Part shown: in pieces, positions 45,488 to 57,712 of the stretch
Layout of the letters: each line of letters starts with the position of its first letter
How positions within the stretch are numbered: the stretch's first letter is position 1
Origin: Whitmania pigra
Taxonomy: Eukaryota; Annelida; Clitellata; Hirudinida; Haemopidae
Reading direction: 5' to 3'
Length of the DNA stretch: 64,000 nucleotides
Assembly (NCBI GenBank): GCA_021613335.1
Contig: JAJTWR010000113.1
Location: 2,747,001 to 2,811,000 of the forward strand
The notes under the pieces: model-generated
The model's database searches: none
What the model was told of the DNA's origin: nothing
The model's input: only the letters and a program-made list of their open reading frames with translations
Made by a program: the position numbers and the translations under genes

Positions 45488-48400
45488 ATGGCCGTTATCC
45501 GGTACACCAGCGAAGACTTGTTTTCGCTCCTCCCTCCAAAGGATGGCCTCAAAATTGCGAGAGAGGTGAGGAAAACTTTATTCTCTCACAATATCTGGAA
45601 TCCACGCCAGTCTCGCTCGCGAGTTTACAACGAGCTCAGTCGCAGGAAGGTCTCCAAGCGCCTCGCCTCGTTGAAACTGGGCCTATTAAATGCGCGCTCA
45701 GCCGTAAACAAGGCCGCTCTCATTCAAGACAGCCTATGCGATGGGGCTCTGGACATCCTTGCCCTAACGGAGACTTGGATAGCTTCAGACGCTCCCACTT
45801 GCATCACTAACAGCCTTGCCCCAGACGGCTTCACCACAATCCACCAACATCGTGGCCCCTCAAACGGCAAAAGAGGGGGCGGCATTGCTGTCATCCACCG
45901 CCAGGACCTCAAACCCACCAAAATAAAGAGGGGTTCTGCTGAATTCGAAGTTCTCAACCTCAAATTCAACACCCGCAAATCATCATTCATAATCTCATCC
46001 ATCTATCGCCCTCCCGGGCCCGTCACGCTCTCATTCCTAGCCACTTTCGAAGAACATATCGACTTCATCTCATCACATGACATCCCCTTCGTCATCTGCG
46101 GCGACTTCAACGCACCTGGCACAGGGACAAGGATTCACCACCTCCTGGAGGAATCAATCGAGTCTCACGGACTCACACAGCATGTCGCCGCCCCAACCCA
46201 CACCCATGGCCACATACTCGATCTTCTCATCACGTCATCATCTCACAACCTACTCTCCAATATAAACATAATTGATGTGACGTATTCCGATCATCATCTC
46301 ATATCGTCCAATATCTCAGTGGAGAAACCCCAACCCTCGGTCCGTGCCATTCACCGTCGCCGACTCAACAGCATTGACTGGGATACCTTTGAGAGGGACC
46401 TCCACTCAGTCTCCGAAGAGCTCCACTCATGCGACCTTGACGCCGAAGGGTTCGCCACTCTCCTCAACAGAAAGCTAGAGCATATCCTCGACGAACACGC
46501 CCCCTTCAAGAAGCTGACCGTCCGCGTGGGCCAGTACTCAAACAACCAGCTCTCCAACGAAGCTATTGAAGCCAAGAAACGTTGCCGACGCTTGGAACGT
46601 CTATATCTTCGCAAACGTACAGCAGCTACAAAACAGGAGTACAAATCCGCAAAGGACGCCGCCAGGCTGGCCATCCTCAACTCCAGGGCATCTTCTATCA
46701 AGGAGGAACTCAGCTCCAACGCCAATCCACGTTCCATGTGGCGTTCGCTTCATAGCCTATTGCACAGTAACTCTCGTCAACACTACTCCGACGCTGAGTG
46801 CCAGTCTCTCGTCACCTCATTCAATGCATTTTTAATCTCAAAAATAGCCAACATTCATCAGTCAATCGCCAATACACTTTCTTCATCATCTATCTCATCC
46901 CTTCCAGCCAGGCAGTTCACTGGCACGCCTCTTTCAACTCTCCCTCCTGTCTCGCCTATAGAAGTCTTGAAAGCCATTTGAGCTCTGCCCAACAAAACCT
47001 CCCCGCTAGATTCTTTCCCAACCTCTCTCCTAAAAAAGTACTCTCCCATTCTAGCTCCAACCTTCTCCAAACTCGCTAACATTTCCTTCAGCTCCGGCGT
47101 CTTCCCTTCCATCTTTAAGCGCGCGCAGGTACTCCCCTTGTTAAAAAAGCCAGGCCTCGACCCTAGCTCCCCGTCTAATTACAGACCAATCTCCAACCTC
47201 TCTACTATATCAAAACTACTAGAAAGGCTCACTCTTTCTAGAATCAGTCCCCATATTACTAAGTCCTCTAACTTCTCTCTATTCCAATCCGCCTATAGAC
47301 CTGGTTTCTCCACAGAGACCGCTCTTTCCCATATTTTCAACAATATATCTCACATTTGTGGAAATCGTAACTGCACCGTTATGGTTGGTCTAGACCTATC
47401 GGCAGCCTTCGACACCATCAACCATAGCATACTGTTAAACAGACTCCGCTCCGACTTCGGCATCGAAGGCCTCGCACTTTCTTGGCTTCAATCTTACCTC
47501 TCCAATAGATCCCAATACGTCAAGCTGGGCTGCCATACTTCCTCTTCTGTTGATCTCCTTGCTGGAGTCCCCCAGGGCTCCGTCCTGGGACCCCTACTTT
47601 TCACAACCTACACTTCACCCCTGTCTGACATCGTCAAAAATTTTGACGTGTCCTTCCACCAATACGCGGATGACACGAGTCTCTACTCTGTCCTCTCCAG
47701 CGACAACGTCTCTGCTCAATTAGACAATCTGCGAAGGTGCACAGACGCCATTAACGACTGGCACCTCGTAAATTGTCTTCAACTCAACCCTCAAAAGTCC
47801 GAAATAATGTTCATCGGCACTCCTCTTTAACTGAGAAACCTATCCCCTCCATCTTCAATAACTATCGCTGGCACCCTTCTTCCTTCTTCTTCTACCCTAA
47901 AACTTCTCGGCGTTACTTTTGATTCCCACCTCAGCTTTAAACAACATGCCTCCTCCATAGCAAAATCTTGCAATCATCTCATCTGGGCTATACGACACAT
48001 CCGCCCACTCCTCCCGCTTGACACGACTGCTGCTCTCGCACGCAGCCTGGTCCTCTCCCGCCTTGACTACTGCAACTCCCTCCTGTATGGCGCTTCAGCC
48101 TCTCTTACCCTCTCCTTTCAGCGCATTCAAAACAAGTTAGCCAAACTTGTTCTTCTTAATCCCTATCTCAACAGCTCCGAGGCCCTGACACAGCTGCACT
48201 GGCTACCCAGCCATCTTCGCATCATCTACAAAATATCTCTACTCACTTATCGCACATTAACTACATCCAACCCCCCTTATCTCCATCATCTCATTCGCCA
48301 CCGTCACATCCCCGATCGTCTCCGCTCATCTTCTATAATTCATCTCCACGAAACCTGTTCACAAATCATCCATAGTCAACCGAGGCTTCTCTCATGCCTC

Positions 48401-48519
48401 GCCGGCCGTCTGGAATAGCCTGCCCCCATCATCCGGTCTCAGCCCACGCTCGAGCTCTTCATGGTTCTGAAGACCCATCTCTTCAAAAAGTTTCTTGAAG
48501 ACCCAAGGCGCCTCTAACG
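45488..48519 (+). pseudogene. LINE 1 ORF2: endonuclease and reverse transcriptase
   Basis: From the ATG at 45488: endonuclease motifs LGLLNARSAVNKA, ALTETWI, IYRPPG, VICGDFNAPG and SDHHLI, then RT with NYRPISNL, VGLDLSAAFDTI, GVPQGSVLGPLL and the catalytic YADDTSL, and a C-terminal CR1-like region (SRLDYCNSLLYG, LTQLHWLPSHLR). In-frame stops are at 46979-46981 (TGA) and 47828-47830 (TAA), and a shift occurs near 48390. Otherwise frame and motifs are intact, so the copy is fairly young but dead. Confidence 0.85.
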
Positions 48520-48547
48520 CTACGCTTAAGGCGCCATAGAAATAAAC
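48507..48547 (+). other. LINE 1 3' hairpin and tail shared with the SINE
   Basis: ggcgcctctaacgctacgct, then taaggcgcc, then atagaaataa. The GGCGCC words can pair to form a stem. The same arrangement with few changes ends the SINE copies at 27830 and 34676. LINE reverse transcriptases commonly recognise such a 3' structure. Confidence 0.75.
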
Positions 48548-48603
48548 TATTATTATTATTATTATTATAAAACCAAAAAATGATATAAATCTTATAAATA
48601 CCC

Positions 48604-50387
48604 AGTGCAAGAGCTAAAAACCGAAGATGGACTCTTTACATCAGATCCAGAGAAAATAGCTAATATTTTCAATAGGTACTTTTGCAGTGTTTTCACAATC
48701 GATGATGGTATATGCCATACTATGTCTCCACGCACCAGCAAGAAAATTGATCGAATATTGTTCACTCCTGATCGCACATACCAGACACTCCGCAAACTCA
48801 AACCGTCCCTATCATCTGGTCCGGATGGAATCACTAACACCCTCCTCAGAAACTGTGCTGCTGGTCTCTGTTTGCCACTCTGCCATATCTTCAACTTCTC
48901 CTTCAATATGCATGAACTACCCCTTGATTGGAGGTCTGCCCACGTAACCCCCGTGCACAAAAAAGGTGCCACTTCTGATCCCGGTAACTACCGACCAATA
49001 TCACTCACATCCTCCTGCTGTCGAGCAATGGAACGAATGATCAATAAAGACATCTTAAACTACCTTCATGCTAGCTTCCTTATATCACCTGAACAACATG
49101 GCTTTTTAAACTCCAGATCGAAATTGAATGTACGAATGATTGGTCAGTATCAAGGCACCAGGGCACAGACATATACTTTGACTTTAGAAAAGCCTTTGAC
49201 TCGGTCTCTCACCAAAAACTGCTGTCTAAACTTCAGGCATATGGCATCTCAGGCAATCTACTTTCATGGCTTGAGACTTTCTTATCCAACCGAACCCAGG
49301 CAGTCAAAGTTAACGGCCACCTTTCCAATGAAATGGACGTGGTTAGTGGCGTGCCTCAAGGGAGTGTGCTCGGACCTACACTTTTCCTCATATATATTAA
49401 CGATGTTACCGATACGCTTACCGATAACCACGAATATCAAAACTGTTTGCTGACGACATCAAACTGTACTCAACATCATCACTCCCTCAAAGTTCCTCCC
49501 TACAGTCTGCTGTTGAAAGGTTGGTGTCATGGAGCAACAAGTGGCAACTATAGCTTGCTCCTGAGAAATGCATTCAAATATCCATCAGGGCAGCTCGTAC
49601 CAAAACTCCACCAAGACCTTACACAATTGCTTCCCAAACAGTACCTCTATTAGAAACTACACGAGATCTTGGAGTCCTCATCGACGACAAACTTACATAC
49701 AAGGCACACATCAGCAATATTGTCCACAAAGCATTTGTGAGGTTACGCTTGATTTCCAAATGCTTTCGCACCAGGAACAAAAACATTTTAACCAAGGCAT
49801 ACTGCTCCTACGTCCGGCCAATCCTCGAGTATTGCTCCCCAATATGGAACCCACACACTAAACAACTTACAATGAAAATAGAAAGGGTGCAAAAATACTT
49901 CACAAGATTGATTCCTGGTCTCAGAGCACCGCCCTATCACAATAGACTAAAACAACTCGGACTCAAAACCCTCGAACATCGTCGCCTCATCTGTGACTTA
50001 TGCTTATGTTACAAAATAATCCACGGCCATACTATATGCAAAATTCCCGAGTTCCCTACGTTTCTAGCTTCCAGAACCCGTGGTCATCCCCTTCGTCTAC
50101 GCCAAGAGAAGTGTCTCACCAGTCACAGACAGAACTTTTTCACCAACCGGGTCATCAAGCCCTGGAGCTCCCTACCTCTTGATGTAATAAACTCCTCAAC
50201 ATTATCTCGATTCAAATCTTGCATCTCGTCTACTGACCTTAACAAATACTTATCGATTTAAAGAACTTGCTTCTGCACTTTATTTGCGCACAATTTGTTG
50301 AACTTACCCAAATTTGTGTAAGTGGTCATTGAATGACCCTTCAATTTGTTGTGTAATAAATAAATAAATAAATAAAAATAAAAATAA
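48604..50387 (+). mobile_element. CR1-like LINE 2, 5' truncated
   Basis: RT domain only: LKPSLSSGPDGITN, NYRPISLTSSCCRAMERMI, SPEQHGFLNSRS, DFRKAFDSVSHQKLL, VPQGSVLGPTLFLIY, and after shifts DDIKLYS, LGVLIDDKLTY, RPILEYCSPIW and RFKSCISSTDLNKYL at the end. Several frameshifts (near 49120, 49460 and 49650). It ends with AAAT/AATA repeats at 50355-50387, as CR1-type LINEs often do. It starts about 35 bp after the tail of LINE 1. Confidence 0.8.
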
Positions 50388-50682
50388 TCGGATTTAATTA
50401 AACGAATTAGTTATCGAGACGACGTTCACTCATACATCAAGCATTTTAATGTTTACGATTGCATTCATTTATTGAAATAGGAAAGCAGATTACTTGCAAT
50501 TGCCTGATAACCAGCTAAAAATATCAAATGCTTCTTTCTTGTTCAGCTGCACAGTTTATCGTGCTTTCTCAAATCAGACTCAAATCCAACTGAGTCTTCA
50601 AAGTTTCGCCTTTTAAAGCACAGAAAGCTTTAGTTTCAAGCCTTTCGGATGATTGCGAAAGTAAATACATACATGTATTAAA

Positions 50683-51168
50683 ATGGGGTTGAGATTCATT
50701 TTTGCATGTTTCGCATTTGCGTGTCTCCTCCGAGACATTGAAGCCGTCAAATGTTATGACTGCAAGGTGGGCAATGACAATTGTAATAGTCCCTTTCAAG
50801 AGGATCTTCCATGAATAACCATGTGCGATGGAAAATACTGCTTGAAATCTGTTACTGTCACACAAGGTCGACGTTTATTTAATTTCATTTTTTTTAAACC
50901 TCGATTTTGCTTGTAAATGTTCTTTTTGTTTCAACCATTACTTAATTTCATGTTCGACTAATTTCAAGATCGTTAACATTTTCTTAAATAAACGATTGTT
51001 TCCAAATTGATGGATGAAACAGGCAAAGAAAGTACAACCAGAACCTGCGCAAATTTGGTGAAAATTGAATCCGGTTGCATGTTTGAAAGAATCAAGGACG
51101 TCGGCGCAACCACCTGCGTCTGTGCGATCGAAAAGTGCAACAAGTCTCACAGACCGGGGTTCCAGTGA
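50683..51168 (+). pseudogene. Ly6/uPAR-type gene 4 with an in-frame TGA
   Basis: Exons 50683-50866 and 51023-51168, with a 156-bp phase-1 intron. Signal peptide FIFACFAFACLL, mature start KCYDC, LU cysteines ending TCVCAIEKCN, short tail without a hydrophobic segment. Codon 44 is TGA, between the third and fourth cysteine of the domain, where relatives have an ordinary residue. Everything else, including splice sites, is intact, so this is a young pseudogene, a null allele, or a sequencing error. Confidence 0.7.
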
Positions 51169-52199
51169 TGCTGTTGCTACTTCCACCATTCGTTGCATTT
51201 ACCTTTTCTTTATTTGTTAGCAATTGCTAGCAATTAATTATTAATAATTAAAATTATTATTTATGAAGCTATAATGGAAATTCTAAATAATACATTAACT
51301 ACTCGAACTCAGTTTAAAAAAGTTCATCCTTGCTTAACTTCCTGTAAAACACACATAGTTTTTAACTTTTTTGCTTAATTGACTGGGTAAGAAATGAAAT
51401 TATTAATATTACTAACAAAAAACATAAACTTATTAAAAAGTGAAAAAAACTTAGTGAACCAACAGATGTTGAAATTAAAAGTGAATTTCTAATTTAAATA
51501 ATTATGAAATTGAATGTCAATTAAAGATTATTGTTTGAGTCGTAGAAATTATTTTTAAATATTTTGCACATAAAGTTAAAAACTATTTGCCTCATAAAAA
51601 TATGTTAAAATTAGCTTCTATGTGCCGCAGCATTCCTTCATCGGAAAAAAGCTGTGAGAGTAGGAAGGCGAGAAGCTGCAAACCAAGGTAAAAATAAAAA
51701 CAAGTAGAAAAACATTCTTATTTTGCTCTTCGATACAATCCGCATTATCTGCTTGATAATATTTCTTCTTAGATTACGGTTGTCGATATTTTATTTAAGT
51801 ACGTTCTCCTAATAATGAAATTATAGTTTACATACCGACTAAATCAACATGAAAATATCCACGAATGGATAACCGAAAAATGTAAATATTATTGTTTCAT
51901 CGATTTGGGATAATAATACTACTACTAATAATAATAATAATTATCATAATGGTTATTAATAATATACAACTCAATTTAAACAATTTTAACCATTATTTCC
52001 AACCATGGAAGAACATAAATTCTAACTCAGTTGTACTTGATTCTTAATGTGAGAGAGATAGACCAACGGGTATTGCTTGATATTTGTTTAAAAGACATTT
52101 TCTTAAAACATTTTTAAAAGCATTTTGAGAGTGACGTTCCTCAGTTTTGATGATGCTTATGTTGTAAAAACTCAAAAATCATTACAATTACTTATTTAT
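51169..52199. other. Intergenic, no gene seen
   Basis: Very AT-rich DNA with short TAATAATA runs at 51920. Confidence 0.4.
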
Positions 52200-53264
52200 T
52201 TGATAGTGATTGAAGCTGATGAGTGCTCGTAATAACTGAGAAATTCACTTTTGCATTGGTTCACTTCTTGAAATAAACGAACACAAAATTCAACGACCAC
52301 GAGAGCGAAAGAGGAAGTTTCACCAAACAACAGTTCCCCAGTCATTTGTCTGGCATTGAGCGGCCGTCGGACTAGAACATTAGTTATGTTGAAAGTTAAC
52401 AAACATTTGTGATTGTGAATAAAGAATAAATTTTCACCAAATTCAAATCTTCGAAAATGAAATTTCGAGATATTTTCATTATCTACCTGGGAGACCATTT
52501 GCACTTTCTATAAGACGAAGATGAATCTCAAGCAACATTTACAATTGAGACAATCTTTAGGCGGGAGTTCAAGGAAGTTCTCGATGCACTTATAAACTTT
52601 TTGAAGTCAAACATGTTGCAGTGTGTAAATAGCTTAAAGCCTATTTGTAATATTCAAGACACCATTTTCCAAAAATAACTTGACAATCAGAAATACTGAA
52701 AACGCCCTTCAACTGTTTCCACCAAAAGTTAAAATGGATGCCAGCAGTTTGCAAGCTGAAATGGAAATATTATTTGAATTATGCTTAAAGGCACAAAAAA
52801 TGGCTTATATCTTGATGGCTGCAAATGAACATAAATTCTCACTCGAGCAGGCATTTAAATTCGTTCGATTTGTTATAACAGCAGGATTTTCAGTTGCGAC
52901 TAATGAGAGAAAACATAGCCAACCTTAGTTTGTTAAAAACACTCTACGTACTAACATGACAGATGATAGACTAGACTCTTTGTTGCTCTTAGCTTGTGAA
53001 AGAAAATTATTAGATTAGATTAAATTACAAGATGTTATTTCTTCTTGGGCAAAGTTAAAGCAAAGGCGAATTCAAGTTACTGAGGATTAAACAGGTGATC
53101 CATATTTCAATTTGTTTAAATTATAAATATACAATTTTAAATGTGCATATAATAAAATTTTATTTTGATTTTTCAGGGTCAGACTCATCTGATTATCAAC
53201 GTCCGGATACAAGCACTAGTGAAGATTTTCTTACTACTAGTGAAGAAGTTGTATTTTTGTGTAA
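52200..53264 (+). pseudogene. hAT transposase relic (C-terminal part)
   Basis: Plus-strand frames carry ERGSFTKQQFPSHLSG (52300), FTIETIFRREFKEVLDALI (52530) and the dimerisation region MAYILMAANEHKFSLEQAFK, FSVATNERKHSQ and NTLRTNMTDDRLDSLLLLAC (52800-53010). It has several stops. The Copia element at 53270-57712 interrupts it, and its 3' end is at 57713-57991. The 5' end was not found. Confidence 0.65.
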
Positions 53265-53269
53265 AAGAT
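53265..53269. repeat. Copia target-site duplication (left)
   Basis: AAGAT at 53265-53269 recurs at 57713-57717. Confidence 0.85.
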
Positions 53270-53511
53270 TGTTGAGTTTGTCATAACTAATGTCTGATGA
53301 TGGAATAAATACAAAGTTGTATCAGAAGGTTAATGTAGTTTATTTAAACTAAATAAACATCTAAGAAACGACTAAGAAACTACGTAAGAACTCGACTCGA
53401 CGAACTACACGACAACGGCAATCAAAACAGTTTAGAACTAGCTAAGCGTCCCCAGACAACAAAACATAGATACATATATCATATTAAATCACACATAGTT
53501 TAAACTCAACA
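53270..53511 (-). repeat. 3' LTR of Copia
   Basis: 242 bp; one extra G relative to the 5' LTR near its plus-strand start. Confidence 0.95.
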
Positions 53512-53555
53512 CTCCCTCTTAAACTATGATGTGTCCAGTGTCAATATCATAACGC

Positions 53556-56500
53556 TTAGTCTAAAACATTCATAATAGCAGGAATGAAAGTTCTCAATTT
53601 GTTAATAGACAACGATTTTGTGAACATGTCAGCAATGTTCTTCTCGGATGGAATGTACTTCGGTTTTATGAAACCACTTGCCACTTCTGATCGGATGAAA
53701 TGATACTTGATATCAATATGCTTCGATCTTTGATGAAAAACAGGATTCTTTGTCAACTCAATTGCACTCTGATTGTCGACATTGAGTGTAACAGAATTGT
53801 TCGTAATTCCTCCGGTCATGTCTTTTAACAAACACATCAGAAACTTTGCTTCTTGCACAGCTGCACACATTGACATATATTCTGCTTCGCAGGTCGATAA
53901 TGCAATAGTTGGTTGTTTTCTAGACTTCCATGAAATCAATGGACCAGTACTCGACAACATAAAACCATATCCAGTAATGCTACGACGGTCTTTAGAATTT
54001 GCCCAATCAGCATCACAATATCCGATCAAATCTAAATCACCATCAGACCTCTTGAAAATTAAACTGTAGTTCATTGTTCCCTTTAAATATCTTAGGACAT
54101 GTTTAGCCATCGTCATGTGAATATTCATCGGCTTTGATGTGAATTGTGATAGATAGGAAACTACAAAACATAAATCAGGTCTTGTAGCAGACATTGCATA
54201 GATCAAACTTCCAATTACAGATCTGTACAGGTGCACATTTTCAAAATCAACAGTATCTTCATCTTTCAGTTTGTTCAAATTCAAATCACATGGCGTAGAT
54301 CTAGGTTTGCAGTCACTCATGTTGAATTTTGACAGCATTTTTTCAACATATTTGGATTGATTCACCTTAATCATTTCACCTCCAGATGAGCATTCAAATT
54401 GCATTCCAAGAAACCATGTTAATTGTCCAAGATCCTTCATTTTGAACTTTGAATGCAAAGATTGTTTTACAGATTTCAACACGGATTCATCACTCGCAGC
54501 AATGATAATATCATCAACCCAGAAGAGAATGATGACTTTAGAATCTGTATTAAGACGAGTGTAGACGCAATGATCAGCTGATGACTGTTCAAAACTTTCA
54601 GAAATCAAAAAATCATGCAACATGTTATTCCAATTTCTGCCACTCTGTTTCAGGCCATACAGAGATTTTTTTAGTTTCAGAACAATTTTATTATCAGTTT
54701 TGTCATCAACAGAAAAAACTTCAGGTTGTTCAATGTATAATTCACAATCAATTGGAGCATTTAGATATGCTGTTTTAACATCCATCTGGTGTACAATCAG
54801 ATTACGTTGTACTGCTAACTGCATCATCATTCGTATCGATGTAACTCGAACAGTTGGTGAAAAAGTTTCTGTATAGTCGATGTCTTTTATTTGCGAATAA
54901 CCTTTGGCAACATATCGGGCTTTATATTGCTCACTGCCGTCCGGTCCAAACTTCACAGCATAGACCCAACGACCTTTGATTACTTTACGACTCTCAGGTA
55001 GTAGACATTGTTCAAAAGTGTCGTTTTCCATTAACGAGTTCATTTCCTCAGACATGGCTTGTTTCCAGTATCTAGATTCTGAAGAAGATATGGCTTCATT
55101 GTACGTATTTGGCACATCAGACATTTTATAGCAGTAATGAACATTAAGATTAATTGAGTCATCATCCAGAATATAGTCACTCAAATACTTTAGTTTGTTC
55201 GTGTTTCGTTTAGGATATTTGCGAACAATCGAATCTGAATTTGAGGTATCCTGGGTTTCAGTTTGTGCAATTTCATCACTTCTTACATCTGCCTTTGTTT
55301 CCGTTTCAACTCCAGTCAGTTTTTGATCAATGTAGCCGTCAGAAAAATCACTAACAACAACTTCACTTTCATTTGAATCAAATTTGTTCGTGAAACGCAC
55401 GCACCTTGATTTTTTCACAACTCCAGAATTTTTGAAATACACGAGATAAGCTGGACTTTCATGATCATACCCTATGAATACTGCTTTCTCGCTTCTTGGG
55501 TCAAGTTTCTTTTTATCTTGTACAAAAGCATAGCATGTTGAACCAAAAACAGACATGCGGGACAGGTCAGGCTTCTTGCCGGTCAAATTTTCATATGGTG
55601 TTTTACCAGTTCGTGGGCAAAAACATCGATTACGTGTGTATGCCGCAGCACGCACAGCGTATGTCCACAGTTCTTTTGGTAGTTGAGATTGGATTAGTAA
55701 ACATCTCGCCATCTCAAACAATGATCGCCAACTTCGTTCAACAGTTCCGTTTTGATGTGGCGAATAGGGCGCAGATTTTTCATGTTTTATCTGATGCTTC
55801 AGCAATAGTGATTTGAAATCTCTATTTGTGAATTCTGTTCCATTGTCGGTTCTCAAACGTTTAACTTTTGCGATAGGTGCACAATCAGCAAAAAACTTCT
55901 GAGCAGCATGAACAACATCACATTTCTGGCGCAGGAAATAAACAGTACTGGCTCCAGATAGGTCATCCACAAAACAAACAGCATATTTGAAACCATTTCT
56001 TGCAGTAGGTGTGACAGGACCACTTAAATCACAATGAACAAGTTCTAACGGTTCTTTGGCACGCACATCACTTTGCCTGTTGAAAGACTGTGTCATTTTC
56101 CCAAGAGTGCAAACTTCACATTGAAATTCTGATTTGTCGGTAATTTTCATTCCATCAACAACAGATTCCAATTTCAAGATATCTCTGACATTGCAATGAC
56201 CAAGGATCAAGTGCCACTCATGTAGGCTGTGTTTACTGTTAGTTCTGTCAGCAACATTGTTCAGGTAGTACAGCTTTCCAGACTTGCAAATATTAAAAAT
56301 AGTACCATTCTGAGCAACAAGTTCTGCACAATGTGGGCTGAAATTTACAGTCGCTCCTTTCGCTGTTGCTGCCTGAACAGAAAAAATATCTTGTCGATAT
56401 GACGGAACATATAATGCATTCTCTAGGTTGACATCTCTGGGTTTTCCATCTAAACTTTGTAGACAGACTTTTGCTGTACCTCGACCTTGCACGATTCCAA

Positions 56501-56717
56501 TTGATCTAGAGCCATTTGCTAGTTCAATGCAGTGATCATTGGGCTCAAAATTGTCTTCAAAACATACAAACTTTGATTTGTTAGTAACAATATGGGTTGT
56601 AGCACACACAATCAACCAGTAGACTGTCACGATCCACGCTTTGACACTCAGATACTTTGAAGAGAAATGAATCTGATTGTCCTCCTGCTTGCTTGTTCTC
56701 TGTGACAGACTTTGCAC
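53556..56717 (-). pseudogene. Copia pol: integrase, RT, RNase H
   Basis: A 1053-codon frame. It starts in the protease region, where the usual DSGA is not readable in this frame; ATTHIVTNKSKF follows. Then a GAG-pre-integrase finger (H, H, CEVC), integrase core with DLSGPV, RTDNGTEF and PYSPHQNGTVERS, RT with VHQMDVKTAYLNAP, LYGLKQSGRNW and the catalytic WVDDIII, and RNase H with YCDADWANSKDRRS and LSTCEAEYMS. Everything downstream of the protease is intact. Gag is in another frame; the join passes through the protease active site and needs an extra base to be accounted for, so protease function is lost in this copy. Confidence 0.85.
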
Positions 56718-57456
56718 TGTGTTGTTTCTTTCTACATTTCAGTGTATTATGTGATGTACTTCTGCATACTTCACACCACTTCTTTTGAACAACTTTCACT
56801 GCTGGGTTTTGCTCTTTTCGCATTTTACATTCAAATGATTTGTGACCATATTTGCGGCATGTGAAACACTGTATGGATTTTGCATCATTTAACATAACAT
56901 GATCCTCATGATCACGTGAGTAGATCTGTTTTTCGTTTTCTTCAAAACTTCGCAAAGCAACTTTAAATTCTGCAAAACTGTGATCTCTATCTTTTTGTGT
57001 TGTAACAGTACAGAAAGTCTTGTACGTCAGTGGCAGACCTTTCAGGATCATAGCGATGAGTAAACTATCACTTACCACTTCGCCAGCTCTCTTCAACGAA
57101 GATGCTGCGGTCTCAGCTCGCAACATATAATCAGTCGTACTTTCATTTTCGGACTTTGAAAGAGTCGTTAATTCAGTGTACAGAGATATAATTTTGGGTT
57201 TTGACTTACCTAGGTAGTGTTCCCGCAGGATTTCTAGTGCTTTCTTTCCATTGTCTCTGGCATCTCGTATGACTAGTGATAGACTTCGATCATCTAGACA
57301 TTGAATAAGTTCGGCGAATGCCTCGGCATTTTTTTCAGCGTCTGGTTCTTCAGCACATACGAACACATCGTGAAGTTTCTGTAGTCTCATGAATCCCAAG
57401 AATTTGACTTCCCATAATTCATACCTTCTTTCATCACCATCAAACATCAAACGCAT
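56581..57456 (-). CDS. Copia gag
   Basis: 291 codons, ATG at 57456 just after the primer site. The first 200 residues are the capsid-like region (YELWEVKFLGFMRLQ, ILREHYLG, LKGLPLTYKTF), followed by two zinc knuckles, CFTCRKYGHKSFEC and a variant CEVCRSTSHNTLKC. The frame ends at 56581 after running out of frame at the protease. Confidence 0.85.
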   Translation of the reverse strand: MRLMFDGDERRYELWEVKFLGFMRLQKLHDVFVCAEEPDAEKNAEAFAELIQCLDDRSLSLVIRDARDNGKKALEILREHYLGKSKPKIISLYTELTTLSKSENESTTDYMLRAETAASSLKRAGEVVSDSLLIAMILKGLPLTYKTFCTVTTQKDRDHSFAEFKVALRSFEENEKQIYSRDHEDHVMLNDAKSIQCFTCRKYGHKSFECKMRKEQNPAVKVVQKKWCEVCRSTSHNTLKCRKKQHSAKSVTENKQAGGQSDSFLFKVSECQSVDRDSLLVDCVCYNPYCY

Positions 57457-57457
57457 C

Positions 57458-57471
57458 CTGGGCCCATAACC
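57458..57471 (-). promoter_or_regulatory. Copia primer binding site (internal initiator tRNA-Met)
   Basis: The minus strand reads GGTTATGGGCCCAG right after the 5' LTR. It is complementary to the anticodon arm of initiator tRNA-Met, not to a tRNA 3' end. Drosophila copia is known to be primed this way by a tRNA half. Confidence 0.85.
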
Positions 57472-57712
57472 TGTTGAGTTTTCATAACTAATGTCTGATG
57501 ATGGAATAAATACAAAGTTGTATCAGAAGGTTAATGTAGTTTATTTAAACTAAATAAACATCTAAGAAACGACTAAGAAACTACGTAAGAACTCGACTCG
57601 ACGAACTACACGACAACGGCAATCAAAACAGTTTAGAACTAGCTAAGCGTCCCCAGACAACAAAACATAGATACATATATCATATTAAATCACACATAGT
57701 TTAAACTCAACA
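57472..57712 (-). repeat. 5' LTR of Copia
   Basis: 241 bp, TG and CA ends; would hold the promoter of the element. Confidence 0.95.

Larger units (their letters stand above)
45400..48568 (+). mobile_element. APE-type LINE 1 (CR1/L2-like), nearly full length
   Basis: It carries an apurinic endonuclease, a reverse transcriptase and a C-terminal region, followed by a 3' hairpin of inverted GGCGCC words (48507-48535), ATAGAAATAAAC, and a TAT microsatellite tail. Much richer in GC than the surroundings. Target duplication was not found. Confidence 0.85.
53270..57712 (-). mobile_element. Copia-type LTR retrotransposon
   Basis: LTRs 53270-53511 and 57472-57712 differ by about one base and have TGTTGAGTTT and AAACTCAACA ends. 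Five-base target duplication AAGAT. Gag and pol on the minus strand, PBS and polypurine tract (AAGAGGGAG, 53512-53520) in place. Element order protease, integrase, RT, RNase H is that of Copia. It is recent but carries a frame lesion at the protease. Confidence 0.95.

Noticed and set aside
50812..50814. Selenocysteine codon in Ly6-type gene 4
   Set aside because: The TGA replaces a non-cysteine position and no SECIS-like hairpin was noticed in the 3' flank; a nonsense change is simpler.
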